NCBI RefSeq assembly: GCF_001612725.1
Contig: NZ_BDAZ01000037.1
Coordinates: 1-48,529 of the forward strand
Direction: 5' to 3'
Origin: Nocardia anaemiae NBRC 100462
Lineage (GTDB): Bacteria > Actinomycetota > Actinomycetes > Mycobacteriales > Mycobacteriaceae
Length of the DNA stretch: 48,529 nucleotides
Shown piece by piece: positions 7,637 to 15,749 of the stretch; positions within the stretch are counted from its first letter, which is position 1, and every line of letters begins with the position of its first letter. A program made the position numbers and the translations under genes. The notes beneath the pieces were generated by a model. That model made no database searches. It saw only the letters and a program-made list of their open reading frames with translations, and had not been told where the DNA came from.

Positions 7637-9432
7637 CCGAGCCCGAAATCGTCATTGTCGGAGCCGGTTTCGGTGGTATCGGTATGGCCATAGAGTTGCG
7701 CAGGGCCGGATTCGACGACTTCGTCGTGCTGGAGAAGGCCGAGGAGATCGGCGGCACCTGGCGAGCGAATACCTATCCTGGTTGCGGCTGCGATGTCATG
7801 TCGCTGATGTATTCCTACTCGTTCGAGCCGAATCAGCAGTGGACCCGCATGTTCGCCAGGCAGCCGGCGATACTGGAGTATCTGCGCCGCGCCGTGGCCA
7901 AATTCGATATCCGCAAGCATATTCGGCTGCGATCCGAGGTCGTGGCACTCGACTTCGATGACGAGACAGACCGCTGGCATGTGCGCACAGCGGACGGGCG
8001 GCACTTCCAGCCCCGCGCAGTGGTGATGGCGCCGGGGCCGCTACACGAACCGAGCGTGCCGGACTTTCCGGGCCGGGATACGTTCCGGGGACGCAGTTTT
8101 CATTCGGCGCAGTGGGATCACGATTTCGATATGACCGGCAAGCGGATCGCTGTCATCGGAACGGGTGCCAGTGCTGTGCAGTTCGTGCCGCAGATCGCGA
8201 AGCGGGCCGAGCAGGTGACGGTGTTCCAGCGGACACCGCACTGGATCGTGCCGAAGCCGGATCGGCCGCTGTCGCCGGTGGAGCATCGGATGTTCCGGTA
8301 TCTCCCAGGTGCGCAACGACTGTACCGCTGGGCGATCTATTGGGGTTACGAGTCGTTGACCCCGGCGTTCATGAATCCGGAGCTCATGCGTCGCGCGGAG
8401 GCGGTGGCGCGGGCGCATCTGCGTCGCCAAGTTGCCGACCCCGAACTGCGTCGCAGCCTCACACCGGACTACCGGCTCGGGTGTAAGCGAATCCTGGTAT
8501 CCAATAACTACTATCCGGCCCTGCAGCGGGAGAACGTCGCGCTGCTGACCTCTCCGATCGCCGCGATCACCGAGTCCGGGATCGTCACCGCCGATGGTAT
8601 CGAGCACGAATTCGACGCCATCGTGTACGGGACCGGGTTCAAGATCTCCGATCGGTTCGCCGATCAGCACATCGTCGGCGCGAATGGGCTCACGCTCAAA
8701 AAGGCTTGGCGCACCGGGATGGCAGGGTTCCTCGGCGTCGCCGTGCACGGTTTCCCGAACCTGTTCCTCATCATGGGCCCGAATTCCGGTGGCGGAAATC
8801 AGTCCATCGTCTTCATGATCGAGGCGCAGGCTCGCTATATCCGCCAATGCCTGGAGCTGCTGCGCAAGACCGCCAACAGTCGGATCAAGGTCCGCGCCGC
8901 CACCCAACACGAATTCAACCGGCGGATGCAGTCGAAACTCGCTGGCACCGTTTGGAATTCGGGCGGTTGCCAGAGCTGGTACCTGGACGAGCACGGGGTG
9001 AATCGGGCCGCCTGGCCGGGTTCCAGCGTCTCCTACTGGCGCACCATGCGCCGACCCGATCCCGGCCACTACGATCTGACCGTGCCAGCGGATCGTGAAC
9101 CGGCACACGACTATTCGGGCCCGGCCCTGCTCGATGCTCCGGATGTGCAGGTCCCGGTCGAGGTCACCCTCAGCGGGCATCCGGATCCGATCGACGGCCA
9201 CTACCACTGGTACGGACGCGTCGCCGCGAGCGATGGCCACGAGTTGCCCGATCCCGGACGCGCCGAAGTCCTCCTCACCCTGCCCGGCGGCGTGCCGACC
9301 GCGGGTCGCCTCCAGGAGCGCGACCCCTGGGGCAACCTCCGCATCGTCGGTATCGGCACCCCGCCCTACCCGCTGGCCGCCGTCAACTCCTCGACGAGCC
9401 CGATGATGATGCCCTCGGGGCCGAGGACGTAG
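7633..9432 (+). CDS. Baeyer-Villiger-type flavin monooxygenase with C-terminal DUF4873 domain
   Basis: A 599-aa flavoprotein. The N-terminal FAD site is IVGAGFGGIGMA (about residues 7-18). The BVMO fingerprint FRGRSFHSAQWD sits at about 155-166, and a second dinucleotide site IAVIGTGAS follows. After about residue 490 a DUF4873-like domain follows (SGPALLDAPDVQVPVEV onward). It probably inserts oxygen next to a carbonyl or hydroxylates a substrate, with NADPH. It is co-translated with the AurF-like enzyme. The last about 17 residues (VNSSTSPMMMPSGPRT) are read antisense through a decayed VOC gene, so the native C terminus may have been replaced. The core assignment is firm; substrate is unknown. 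Confidence 0.9.
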   Translation: MTEPEIVIVGAGFGGIGMAIELRRAGFDDFVVLEKAEEIGGTWRANTYPGCGCDVMSLMYSYSFEPNQQWTRMFARQPAILEYLRRAVAKFDIRKHIRLRSEVVALDFDDETDRWHVRTADGRHFQPRAVVMAPGPLHEPSVPDFPGRDTFRGRSFHSAQWDHDFDMTGKRIAVIGTGASAVQFVPQIAKRAEQVTVFQRTPHWIVPKPDRPLSPVEHRMFRYLPGAQRLYRWAIYWGYESLTPAFMNPELMRRAEAVARAHLRRQVADPELRRSLTPDYRLGCKRILVSNNYYPALQRENVALLTSPIAAITESGIVTADGIEHEFDAIVYGTGFKISDRFADQHIVGANGLTLKKAWRTGMAGFLGVAVHGFPNLFLIMGPNSGGGNQSIVFMIEAQARYIRQCLELLRKTANSRIKVRAATQHEFNRRMQSKLAGTVWNSGGCQSWYLDEHGVNRAAWPGSSVSYWRTMRRPDPGHYDLTVPADREPAHDYSGPALLDAPDVQVPVEVTLSGHPDPIDGHYHWYGRVAASDGHELPDPGRAEVLLTLPGGVPTAGRLQERDPWGNLRIVGIGTPPYPLAAVNSSTSPMMMPSGPRT

Positions 9433-9510
9433 CAGTACCGGTAGATGTCCTCGTATACCCCTGCGGGATGCCGTCCGTTCGGTTGCACGGTGGTCTCCTT
9501 GGTCGATCCA
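9366..9510 (-). pseudogene. C-terminal remnant of a VOC/glyoxalase-family gene
   Basis: Read leftward, this frame encodes PAGVYEDIYRYCYVLGPEG followed by IIIGLVEEL and a stop. That is the ending of actinobacterial VOC (glyoxalase/dioxygenase fold) proteins, which normally end in a YVRGPEGIIV-like strand. Upstream sequence does not continue as a VOC domain, so only about 45 residues survive. It overlaps the 3' end of the flavin monooxygenase on the opposite strand. Confidence 0.6.
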
Positions 9511-9824
9511 GCTGGCCGCGGCCATCGACGAGAAAGCAACCGCTCCGGCCGATCTCGCAGCAGCTCGCCATGCACGCGAGGGACTGACACCCGCACGTTT
9601 GCTGGAGCGCTACATCGCGGAAATGGCCGCCAGCGGCGTCCGAATCATCGGGAACGCAAGTGCATGACTGCGCCCGGTCGCCCAGGATCGATAACCGTAT
9701 AGGAGTGCATGGTTGGCCGAAGCAGATCAACTCGGACTTTCACAGGCGAAGTCGGACAAACAAGGCGTCTACGTGGCCCGAATTGAGATAATTTCGCCTG
9801 GAGTTCCGCCCCCTTGCTCGACTA

Positions 9825-9848
9825 CTACCGATGCGCTCGGCCTACCTA
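9825..9848 (-). promoter_or_regulatory. TAGGTAG-type heptad pair
   Basis: On the minus strand TAGGTAG (9848-9842), ten bases, then TCGGTAG (9831-9825), i.e. two related heptads 17 bp apart. A third, AAGGTAG, lies at 9873-9867. Same architecture as the other intergenic sites of this locus. The nearest plausible target is the LuxR gene at 10370, about 500 bp away, so this copy may be a remote or orphan site. Confidence 0.45.
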
Positions 9849-10011
9849 TCGGGAAATCCTGGTGATCTACCTTGTTCGGACACGGGGCATTCGCACCGTT
9901 CACTACATCGATCAACTGGTAACCGTGGTCGCCTGGACCTGTTAGCCGATCGAGCGTCGTTCGGTCCGATCACATTCCGGATGACCCGACAGGATGGGTA
10001 ACAGAACTGGG

Positions 10012-10227
10012 CTACCGGTGTGTGGACACCGCTTTGCCCAGCTCCGCCACCTCCTTCTCGATGATCTTCGTCGTGAAAGCAGACCCGTGGATCGCAATTC
10101 GATGACCCGCCTGCGCAACGCTGGCACACCGCCAGAGGCCGCGATAAGAAATACCGATAGGCGTCCCGATGGAATGTGCCGCCGGTCGAATCGGCACGCC
10201 ATCCAACGTTTCTGCCGCCTCACTCAT
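10012..10227 (-). CDS. Possible small hypothetical protein or gene fragment
   Basis: A 71-aa frame, MSEAAETLDGVPIRPAA through KIIEKEVAELGKAVSTHR, with moderate codon bias toward G/C in third positions, especially toward the end. No signal peptide, membrane helix or recognised domain is visible. It lies in the decayed stretch, so it may be a remnant rather than a working gene. No clear ribosome-binding site is seen. Confidence 0.25.
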   Translation of the reverse strand: MSEAAETLDGVPIRPAAHSIGTPIGISYRGLWRCASVAQAGHRIAIHGSAFTTKIIEKEVAELGKAVSTHR

Positions 10228-10315
10228 GAATGTCCGTCAGTTCGGAATACCTGCTCGGCGCACACCGAATCCGCCCGAGGTCGATACACCTCCGGGTATG
10301 GCAATCGTCAATGAA

Positions 10316-10350
10316 TAGGTAGATTTCGCGCATCGGCATATTGTCGGTAG
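10316..10350 (+). promoter_or_regulatory. Three-heptad operator before the LuxR-type gene
   Basis: TAGGTAG (10316-10322), ten bases, TCGGCAT (10333-10339), four bases, TCGGTAG (10344-10350): steps of 17 and 11 bp. It ends 20 bp before the ATG at 10370, an ideal place for autoregulation. The 17-then-11 layout recurs at 17187-17221. Confidence 0.6.
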
Positions 10351-10369
10351 TCGACCATTTGATCGCGAC

Positions 10370-12964
10370 ATGGTCGATCGGCCGACTACCCTGCTCGATG
10401 TGTCAGCACAACGTCCCGCCAGTATCGGTTCCCTTCCAGCGACGACCAGTGATTTCGTAGGACGAGAACGCGAGCTGGAAAAGATCGCGTCGCTGTTCCT
10501 GTCATCGACGCGGTTGATCACCTTGATCGGGACAGGCGGAATCGGTAAGACGCGGTTGGCGACCGAGGCCGTCCACCGCTATCACAAGGCTCGTCGGGTG
10601 CCGATCCACTGGGTGCGGCTGGCCCGACTCCCGGCGGGTTCGAACGCGACGGCGGTCGAGGACGAACTCGCGCACTCGATCATCGACGTCGACTTCTCGA
10701 ACCGATCGACCTGGGATGCCCTCATCGATACGTTCACCAGAACTGACGGCGCCAGCCGTAACCTGCAGACGATTCTGGTGATGGACAATTGCGAGCACGT
10801 CCTGGACGGTGTCGGTCAGGTGATCGCCGCCTTGCTGGACGCGGTACCCGGGTTGACCGTGCTGGCCACCAGCCGCGAGGCGATCGGCTGGGTCGACGAG
10901 CAATTGGTGCCCGTCCCCGCGCTGTCACGCGAACAGGCGCTGGCCTTGTTCCGCGCACGAGCGGAGCTGACCGGCCACCCCATCGCGGGCGATGACGATG
11001 CCGCGGTCGCCGACTCGATCTGCTGGCACGTGCACAACCATCCCCTCTACATCAGGCTCGCCGCGGCCCGCCTGATGCGTCAACCATTGCCGATGATCCT
11101 GCGTGATCTCAGCGGCGAGGACAGCGACCGGCGACTGCGCTGGTCGCATGGTCCACGGGTCGGCGCCGACCAAAGGCATTGGCGCATTCACGATGTCATC
11201 GCCTGGTCGTACAACCTCTGCCAGGACGACGAACGGCTGCTTTTCGAGCGGCTGTCGGTCTTCGCCGCCGGTTATGACACCAATCCCGACGACGTCCACG
11301 GCCCGTCCGGGCGCGATGTGGGCGCCGAACTCGAAGCGATCGAGGCAGTGTGTGCCGACGACGACGGCGCGGGCATCGCACGCGAGGAAATCGAGGGCCT
11401 GTTGGAACGCCTCGTGGACCAATCGCTGGTCACGATGCATCTGACGCCGAACGCCGTCCGATATTCGCTATTGGAGAGCCTGCGGGTCTTCGCGCAGCGG
11501 CGGCTACGCGAGCGGTCGGCGGGTGGGGAATGGGAACGGTTGTCGGCCAGGCACCGTCGCTACTACCGGGACAAAGCCGTCCACGCCGGGGCGGATTGGT
11601 TCGGTCCCGCGGAACAAGAACTGCTGGACTGGGCGCGCGCGGCATGGGACAACCTGCTCACCGCGATGGACAGCAGCCTCACCACACCCGGGGAGTCCGC
11701 GATCGGACTGGAGATCGCGACCGGGTTGATCGCCCTGCGGCTTCCGTTCTTCATGGGTTCCCTGCGCGAGTCCCGTCGCTGGGCCGTGCGGGCCCTGGAC
11801 GCCACCCGAAGTCTCGATCCGCAACCGGTCGAACTGCAAACCTCCTCGATGGCGCTGACCGCATGGGTCACCATGTGCCAGGGCGTACACGACGATGCCG
11901 CACGGATACTCGACGAATGCGTCGCCGCTTGCATCCCGGACGCGGAAGTCGGCGCGAATTGGCGAAACGATCCGACAACCGATCTGGGACTACCGGCACC
12001 TGTCGACTTCGCTCGCGGCACCGAACTGCTCTTCGCCAGCGATCCACGCTCGGTGGCGGTGCTTGCACGCGCGCGCGAACGATTCCTTGGCTTCGGCGAT
12101 CGCGGCGCCGCGGCCATGAGCGAGCTGTTCCAGGCCCTGGCGGCCGGACTGCTCGGCACCGCCGCACAGGCATTGCCGATCGCACAGGCCTATCTCGACC
12201 TTGCCACTCGATCGGGCGCCCGATGGGCACAGTCCTGGGCCGAACTCGCCTGGGCGATCGCGCTGACCAAACACGGTGATCCACACGAGGCATTGGCCGT
12301 CGGACGCACCGCGCTGACCAGCCAACTGTCGATGCGGGACCAGTGGGGAGCAATCTGGTCGGTACATATCCGGACGTGGACGCTGGCACGATTGATCGCC
12401 GACGCGCGCGTCGAGCACGCCACCCAACCCGATTCGGCGCTCAGCTTGGCGACCGAGATAGCCAACCTCATCGGTGGTGTCCGCACGTTTCGCCAGCGCC
12501 TCGGCGTGAATATCGCCAACCTCGGACCATTCGCGACCGAAACCGACAATGCCATCGCCACCGCACGAGATGTCCTCGGACACAAGGCATTCGCCGCCGC
12601 GGAGCAAGAAGGCGCGATGCTGCGCCCCGAATTCGATGAAGTGGCTCGACTGGCACTGGGCGCGTTGTCATTGAACAAGCTGGCAGTCGACCATCCGGTC
12701 CGACAACACCGCCCATCCAAATGGAGCGAGTTGTCAACCGCCGAACGTGAAGTCGCCGTACTCGCCGCGGCGGGCTGGACCAACACCGCGATCGCGGCCA
12801 GCCGCGGTAGCTCGTTCAAAACCGTCGACGCCCAAATCGCCTCGATCTTCAGCAAACTGATGATCAACTCCCGAGCCGACATCATCACCCTCGTTCCCAC
12901 CGATACACGGGAACAGGTCGCGCAGGCGGCCGCCCGCCGACCCCAGCAGCGAAGACAACGGTAG
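10370..12964 (+). CDS. NB-ARC/AAA ATPase LuxR-family transcriptional regulator
   Basis: An 864-aa signal-integrating regulator. The Walker A motif GTGGIGKTR is at residues 54-62 and Walker B LVMDNCEH at about 136-143. A winged-helix and TPR-like helical sensor region fills the middle, and a LuxR-type HTH occupies about 788-842 (STAEREVAVLAAAGWTNTAIA). Such proteins bind nucleotide and an inducer, oligomerise and activate clustered genes. It opens the accessory locus, and heptad repeats in its own promoter recur before the other transcription units, making it the prime candidate for the cluster activator. The recognition helix (SFKTVDAQIASIF) departs somewhat from the usual SxxTVxxHxxxI pattern. 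The ATG at 10370 is used; no strong ribosome-binding site is visible. Confidence 0.9.
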   Translation: MVDRPTTLLDVSAQRPASIGSLPATTSDFVGRERELEKIASLFLSSTRLITLIGTGGIGKTRLATEAVHRYHKARRVPIHWVRLARLPAGSNATAVEDELAHSIIDVDFSNRSTWDALIDTFTRTDGASRNLQTILVMDNCEHVLDGVGQVIAALLDAVPGLTVLATSREAIGWVDEQLVPVPALSREQALALFRARAELTGHPIAGDDDAAVADSICWHVHNHPLYIRLAAARLMRQPLPMILRDLSGEDSDRRLRWSHGPRVGADQRHWRIHDVIAWSYNLCQDDERLLFERLSVFAAGYDTNPDDVHGPSGRDVGAELEAIEAVCADDDGAGIAREEIEGLLERLVDQSLVTMHLTPNAVRYSLLESLRVFAQRRLRERSAGGEWERLSARHRRYYRDKAVHAGADWFGPAEQELLDWARAAWDNLLTAMDSSLTTPGESAIGLEIATGLIALRLPFFMGSLRESRRWAVRALDATRSLDPQPVELQTSSMALTAWVTMCQGVHDDAARILDECVAACIPDAEVGANWRNDPTTDLGLPAPVDFARGTELLFASDPRSVAVLARARERFLGFGDRGAAAMSELFQALAAGLLGTAAQALPIAQAYLDLATRSGARWAQSWAELAWAIALTKHGDPHEALAVGRTALTSQLSMRDQWGAIWSVHIRTWTLARLIADARVEHATQPDSALSLATEIANLIGGVRTFRQRLGVNIANLGPFATETDNAIATARDVLGHKAFAAAEQEGAMLRPEFDEVARLALGALSLNKLAVDHPVRQHRPSKWSELSTAEREVAVLAAAGWTNTAIAASRGSSFKTVDAQIASIFSKLMINSRADIITLVPTDTREQVAQAAARRPQQRRQR

Positions 12965-13065
12965 CCTGCCGATTTTGGCAAGCTCGTGCACCGGCTGGAC
13001 CGGCGTATTCGCCACAATCCTGGCCCCGGCGGAAACCACAGAATTCCGCATTGCGGATATCACCG

Positions 13066-13110
13066 CAGGTAGTCGATTCTCTGCGACTACCTATCAGCGG
13101 CTACTACCTA
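13066..13110. promoter_or_regulatory. Inverted and direct TAGGTAG repeats before the LDI-like unit
   Basis: AGGTAGTCG (13067-13075) and CGACTACCT (13084-13092) form a perfect 9-bp inverted repeat with an 8-bp spacer. CTACCTA then recurs at 13087-13093 and 13104-13110, a 17-bp step. It lies in the 263-bp gap between the LuxR gene and the small gene at 13228. The rest of the gap shows no other feature. Confidence 0.6.
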
Positions 13111-13227
13111 GATAACTTCCATTTCGTCAGTACGCAACAGAAGCGCGCGTATCCACCTGATCACCGATGCCGTCAGCCTACTTATTCACCGATTCTGGAG
13201 TTCCGCGGATTGGAGGTGCGACGAGCC

Positions 13228-13443
13228 ATGGTGTGCTGTGTCCTACTCGCCGGGCTCGTGGTGTTCGGGCCGCGCGGTGTGCGTGTCTACCACACCCTTC
13301 GGGCCCGTCGTCCGGTCCGACAGCCGAACCGTCGCCCCCTCGAGGTTGCCCTTTCCGGTCACCTTGTCGAGTCCTCGGATACGACAGTACATTTCGTGCC
13401 CACCCGGCCATCGGCGGCGCACACAACACAGGAGTTGTCATGA
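13228..13443 (+). CDS. Possible small membrane-anchored protein coupled to the LDI-like gene
   Basis: A 71-aa frame starting MVCCVLLAGLVVFGPRG, a short hydrophobic N-terminal segment, followed by an Arg-rich stretch and a polar tail. GGAGG lies 11 bp before the ATG. The stop TGA overlaps the ATG of the next gene (ATGA), the usual sign of translational coupling. No family is recognised; third-position G/C is moderate. It could be an uncharacterised partner of the membrane enzyme downstream, or only a leader frame whose translation opens that gene. Confidence 0.4.
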   Translation: MVCCVLLAGLVVFGPRGVRVYHTLRARRPVRQPNRRPLEVALSGHLVESSDTTVHFVPTRPSAAHTTQELS

Positions 13444-15647
13444 GCACAGCCGCACCGGTTCGGGAGTCCGCATCGAATATTCGCCTACGCGGACCCGCGA
13501 CCACCCGATGGTTGCGGCGCACGCTCGCACTGACCGCGCTCGCCTGGGTAGCCGCGGTCGCTATTCCGCACACCCTCGGACTGTCCGCTGCGTGGCGGGC
13601 CTTCGGAGCCGGACTCGTCATCCCGGGCGCCGGTTTGCTGTATGCGATGCCGCCGCTGGACCACTCGTTCGCCATCACGGTCGTCGTCGGTCATGCCGTG
13701 GTGATCTGGGCCGAGATCGCACTCGCGGGTTCGGCGGTACGGCGCGGCCGCGGCCTGCTGATCGCAGGGATGGTCGCACCACTGTTGGCCATCGCGGTCG
13801 TCGTCATTCCGACGATCGTGGTGGCGGCCGGTCATATTGCCGCGTTCATCGGCGTCCTGGCAGCAGCGGGCTGGGCGTTCGCCTTCCGCTCGGTGGCGCG
13901 GTCGGATCATGTGACCCTGCCCGCGATCGTGCTCGGCGCCGCTGCGGCTTCCGCGGCACTGGCGCAGGTCCACGATGACATGCCGGGACCGATGACCTGG
14001 GTGTGGTGGGGTGCTCCCGTTGTCGCCGTGGGACTTTCGGCCTTCGTATTGATACGCGAGCAGATCCGCCACCGCGCCGCCCGTCGACTCGGGATCGAGC
14101 GGGAAAACTACCTGGCCGAGCGGAGGCGTCCGGCACGGACGAATCCGATGCCACTCGACCACCGGACGGGCACGCCTGAGGTGACCGAAGCCGACGCGGA
14201 TCAACTGCGATTGCTTCGCTCTCTGATGAGCATCGCCACGCAGCCGCTCGACAGCTGGGACAGTTTCGACGCCGAGGGCGCAGGCCCATTGCAGCAGTAC
14301 CGCTATCAGCTCAACGCCCTCGGCTGGGCGCTGGCGATGTACGGTTACGCACACGCGCCCGCATTGCGCGGACCACTGCACCGCGCGCAACTCGACGTGC
14401 TCACACGAATGCAGGACAAGGCGGTCTGGGGATATTGGTTTCACCAGAATCTGTTGGGCAACTGGGATTTTCGAGCGCGACGCGCGGATCCGATCGACGT
14501 GCCGCAGAACATCATGTTCACCGGCTACCTGAACCTGCAGCTGGCCATGTTCCGACAGGCGACCGGTGACCGTCGCTTCGACACGCCTGGCTCACTGAAC
14601 TTTTCCTGGTCACCCACCGAACAATTCGCCTACGACCACCGAACCATCAACGACATAGTGATCCGAAACTTCGGCGGCGAGCTGTGCCTATGGCCGTGCG
14701 AACCACTTCCGGTGGGTCGGGGCCGTAAGCATGGGCTGATCTTCCCGTACTGCAACGCGGTGAGCGCGGCGGGCGTCGCCACACTCGACGCGCTGGCCGG
14801 AACCGGCCATGCCGCCGATATCACCCGCCGCTTCCAACGCGGTCTCGAAGCCGAATTCACCGCCGCGGACGGCGATATCGTCTCATTCATCGCCTCCGGA
14901 TTCGGCTTCACCGCACGCGCATTCCGAGGGCCCGCGACCACCGCGGCGGTCGCGGCATTCGTCGCACCGCTGCTGCCCGATCTCGCATGGCGCGCATGGG
15001 AAATACTGCTGCGTGAGTGGCTGACCACCGACCGTTTCCATCAGCTCGGATCAGGCGGATCCGAATCTCCGATCGTCGCGGACTGGGGCTCGCAAGCACC
15101 GACCAATGCCGAATCATTCGCCGCGGCAATGCTGCTCGCACAGGAATGCGGCGAATCCGATTGGTGCGCCGAACTCTGGAGCGCGGCCACCGAGCAGCTG
15201 AGATTCGTCGAAGACGAGAACCAGGCAGGCGTGTGGAGTTTCGACGCCGCCTCCCTGCACGCCAACGGCATGCTCGGCCTGGGCGGACTCGGCCGCCCCT
15301 ACGCGCTGACCGATATGATGTCGCGCCCACGACCACCGCAATGGAATGCCGGGCCCCGAATCTTCGACCTACCTCATCCGAATGTCCTTGTGGCAAAGGC
15401 AGTTTCGGACGGCTACGGGCTGGACGCAGTGCTGTATCCCGGTCGCGGATCGGGTCGCTTCGCACTGCTACTGGATCAGCTCACTCCCGGCGGCCGGTAT
15501 CTGGCCCACGGTGCGGTGGAATCGGAGGTGACCGCCGACGCGACCGGACATGCCAGAATCACCGTCGAACTCAGTGCCCGCGCCGCCATCGAGTTGCGTC
15601 CGGTGCTATCGAGGGAAACCGTGGTGATCACCGCACGCACGGACTGA
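13440..15647 (+). CDS. Membrane-anchored linalool dehydratase/isomerase-family protein
   Basis: A 735-aa protein. Residues 25-205 contain about five to six hydrophobic helices. After a basic linker, the C-terminal 480 residues match the linalool dehydratase-isomerase (LDI) alpha/alpha-barrel family: YRYQLNALGWALAMYGYAH, VWGYWFHQNL, NIMFTGYLNLQLAMF, then WPCEP (Cys420) and PYCN (Cys438). These correspond to the CEP and CN cysteines of the LinD active site, although spaced more widely. LDI enzymes hydrate, dehydrate or isomerise isoprenoid alcohols without a metal. Here it sits with P450s, an SDR and a methyltransferase, so a terpenoid-type substrate is plausible but unproven. The ATG overlaps the preceding stop. 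A hairpin terminator follows. Confidence 0.8.
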   Translation: MSTAAPVRESASNIRLRGPATTRWLRRTLALTALAWVAAVAIPHTLGLSAAWRAFGAGLVIPGAGLLYAMPPLDHSFAITVVVGHAVVIWAEIALAGSAVRRGRGLLIAGMVAPLLAIAVVVIPTIVVAAGHIAAFIGVLAAAGWAFAFRSVARSDHVTLPAIVLGAAAASAALAQVHDDMPGPMTWVWWGAPVVAVGLSAFVLIREQIRHRAARRLGIERENYLAERRRPARTNPMPLDHRTGTPEVTEADADQLRLLRSLMSIATQPLDSWDSFDAEGAGPLQQYRYQLNALGWALAMYGYAHAPALRGPLHRAQLDVLTRMQDKAVWGYWFHQNLLGNWDFRARRADPIDVPQNIMFTGYLNLQLAMFRQATGDRRFDTPGSLNFSWSPTEQFAYDHRTINDIVIRNFGGELCLWPCEPLPVGRGRKHGLIFPYCNAVSAAGVATLDALAGTGHAADITRRFQRGLEAEFTAADGDIVSFIASGFGFTARAFRGPATTAAVAAFVAPLLPDLAWRAWEILLREWLTTDRFHQLGSGGSESPIVADWGSQAPTNAESFAAAMLLAQECGESDWCAELWSAATEQLRFVEDENQAGVWSFDAASLHANGMLGLGGLGRPYALTDMMSRPRPPQWNAGPRIFDLPHPNVLVAKAVSDGYGLDAVLYPGRGSGRFALLLDQLTPGGRYLAHGAVESEVTADATGHARITVELSARAAIELRPVLSRETVVITARTD

Positions 15648-15668
15648 CGAGAGGCGGGTCTGCGGCCA

Positions 15669-15719
15669 ACTGATGCGATGACCGACGGCCGACCGGCCCA
15701 CACAAGTCATCGCATCAGT
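15669..15719. terminator. Bidirectional hairpin between convergent genes
   Basis: ACTGATGCGATGAC (15669-15682) and its exact complement GTCATCGCATCAGT (15706-15719), 14-bp arms with a 23-nt loop that itself contains a small GGCC pairing. It separates the LDI-like gene from the convergent P450. No T-run follows, as is common in high-GC actinomycetes. Confidence 0.7.
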
Positions 15720-15749
15720 GGCACCAAGTAGGCGGTCGAATCCCATTGC

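Larger units (their letters stand above)
9433..10369. other. Gene-poor decayed stretch between two gene blocks
   Basis: No convincing intact gene is seen in 937 bp. It holds pieces that look once-coding: on the plus strand 9506-9667 reads IQLAAAIDEKATAPADLAA and ends VRIIGNASA then stop, with no start. From about 9710 a frame reads WLAEADQLGLSQAKSDKQG. I cannot name either source. Three TAGGTAG-type heptads lie at 9825-9873 and three more just before the LuxR gene. This looks like the left scar of the accessory locus that follows. Confidence 0.5.

Noticed and set aside
10316..10350. Reading TAGGTAG/TCGGTA as the -35/-10 of an alternative sigma factor
   Set aside because: The 10-bp spacer is too short for any known sigma promoter, and copies occur in both orientations; an operator fits better.
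13051..13227. Upstream extension of the small gene before the LDI-like gene
   Set aside because: It runs through the inverted TAGGTAG repeats and lacks a ribosome-binding site; the hydrophobic start at 13228 is more credible.
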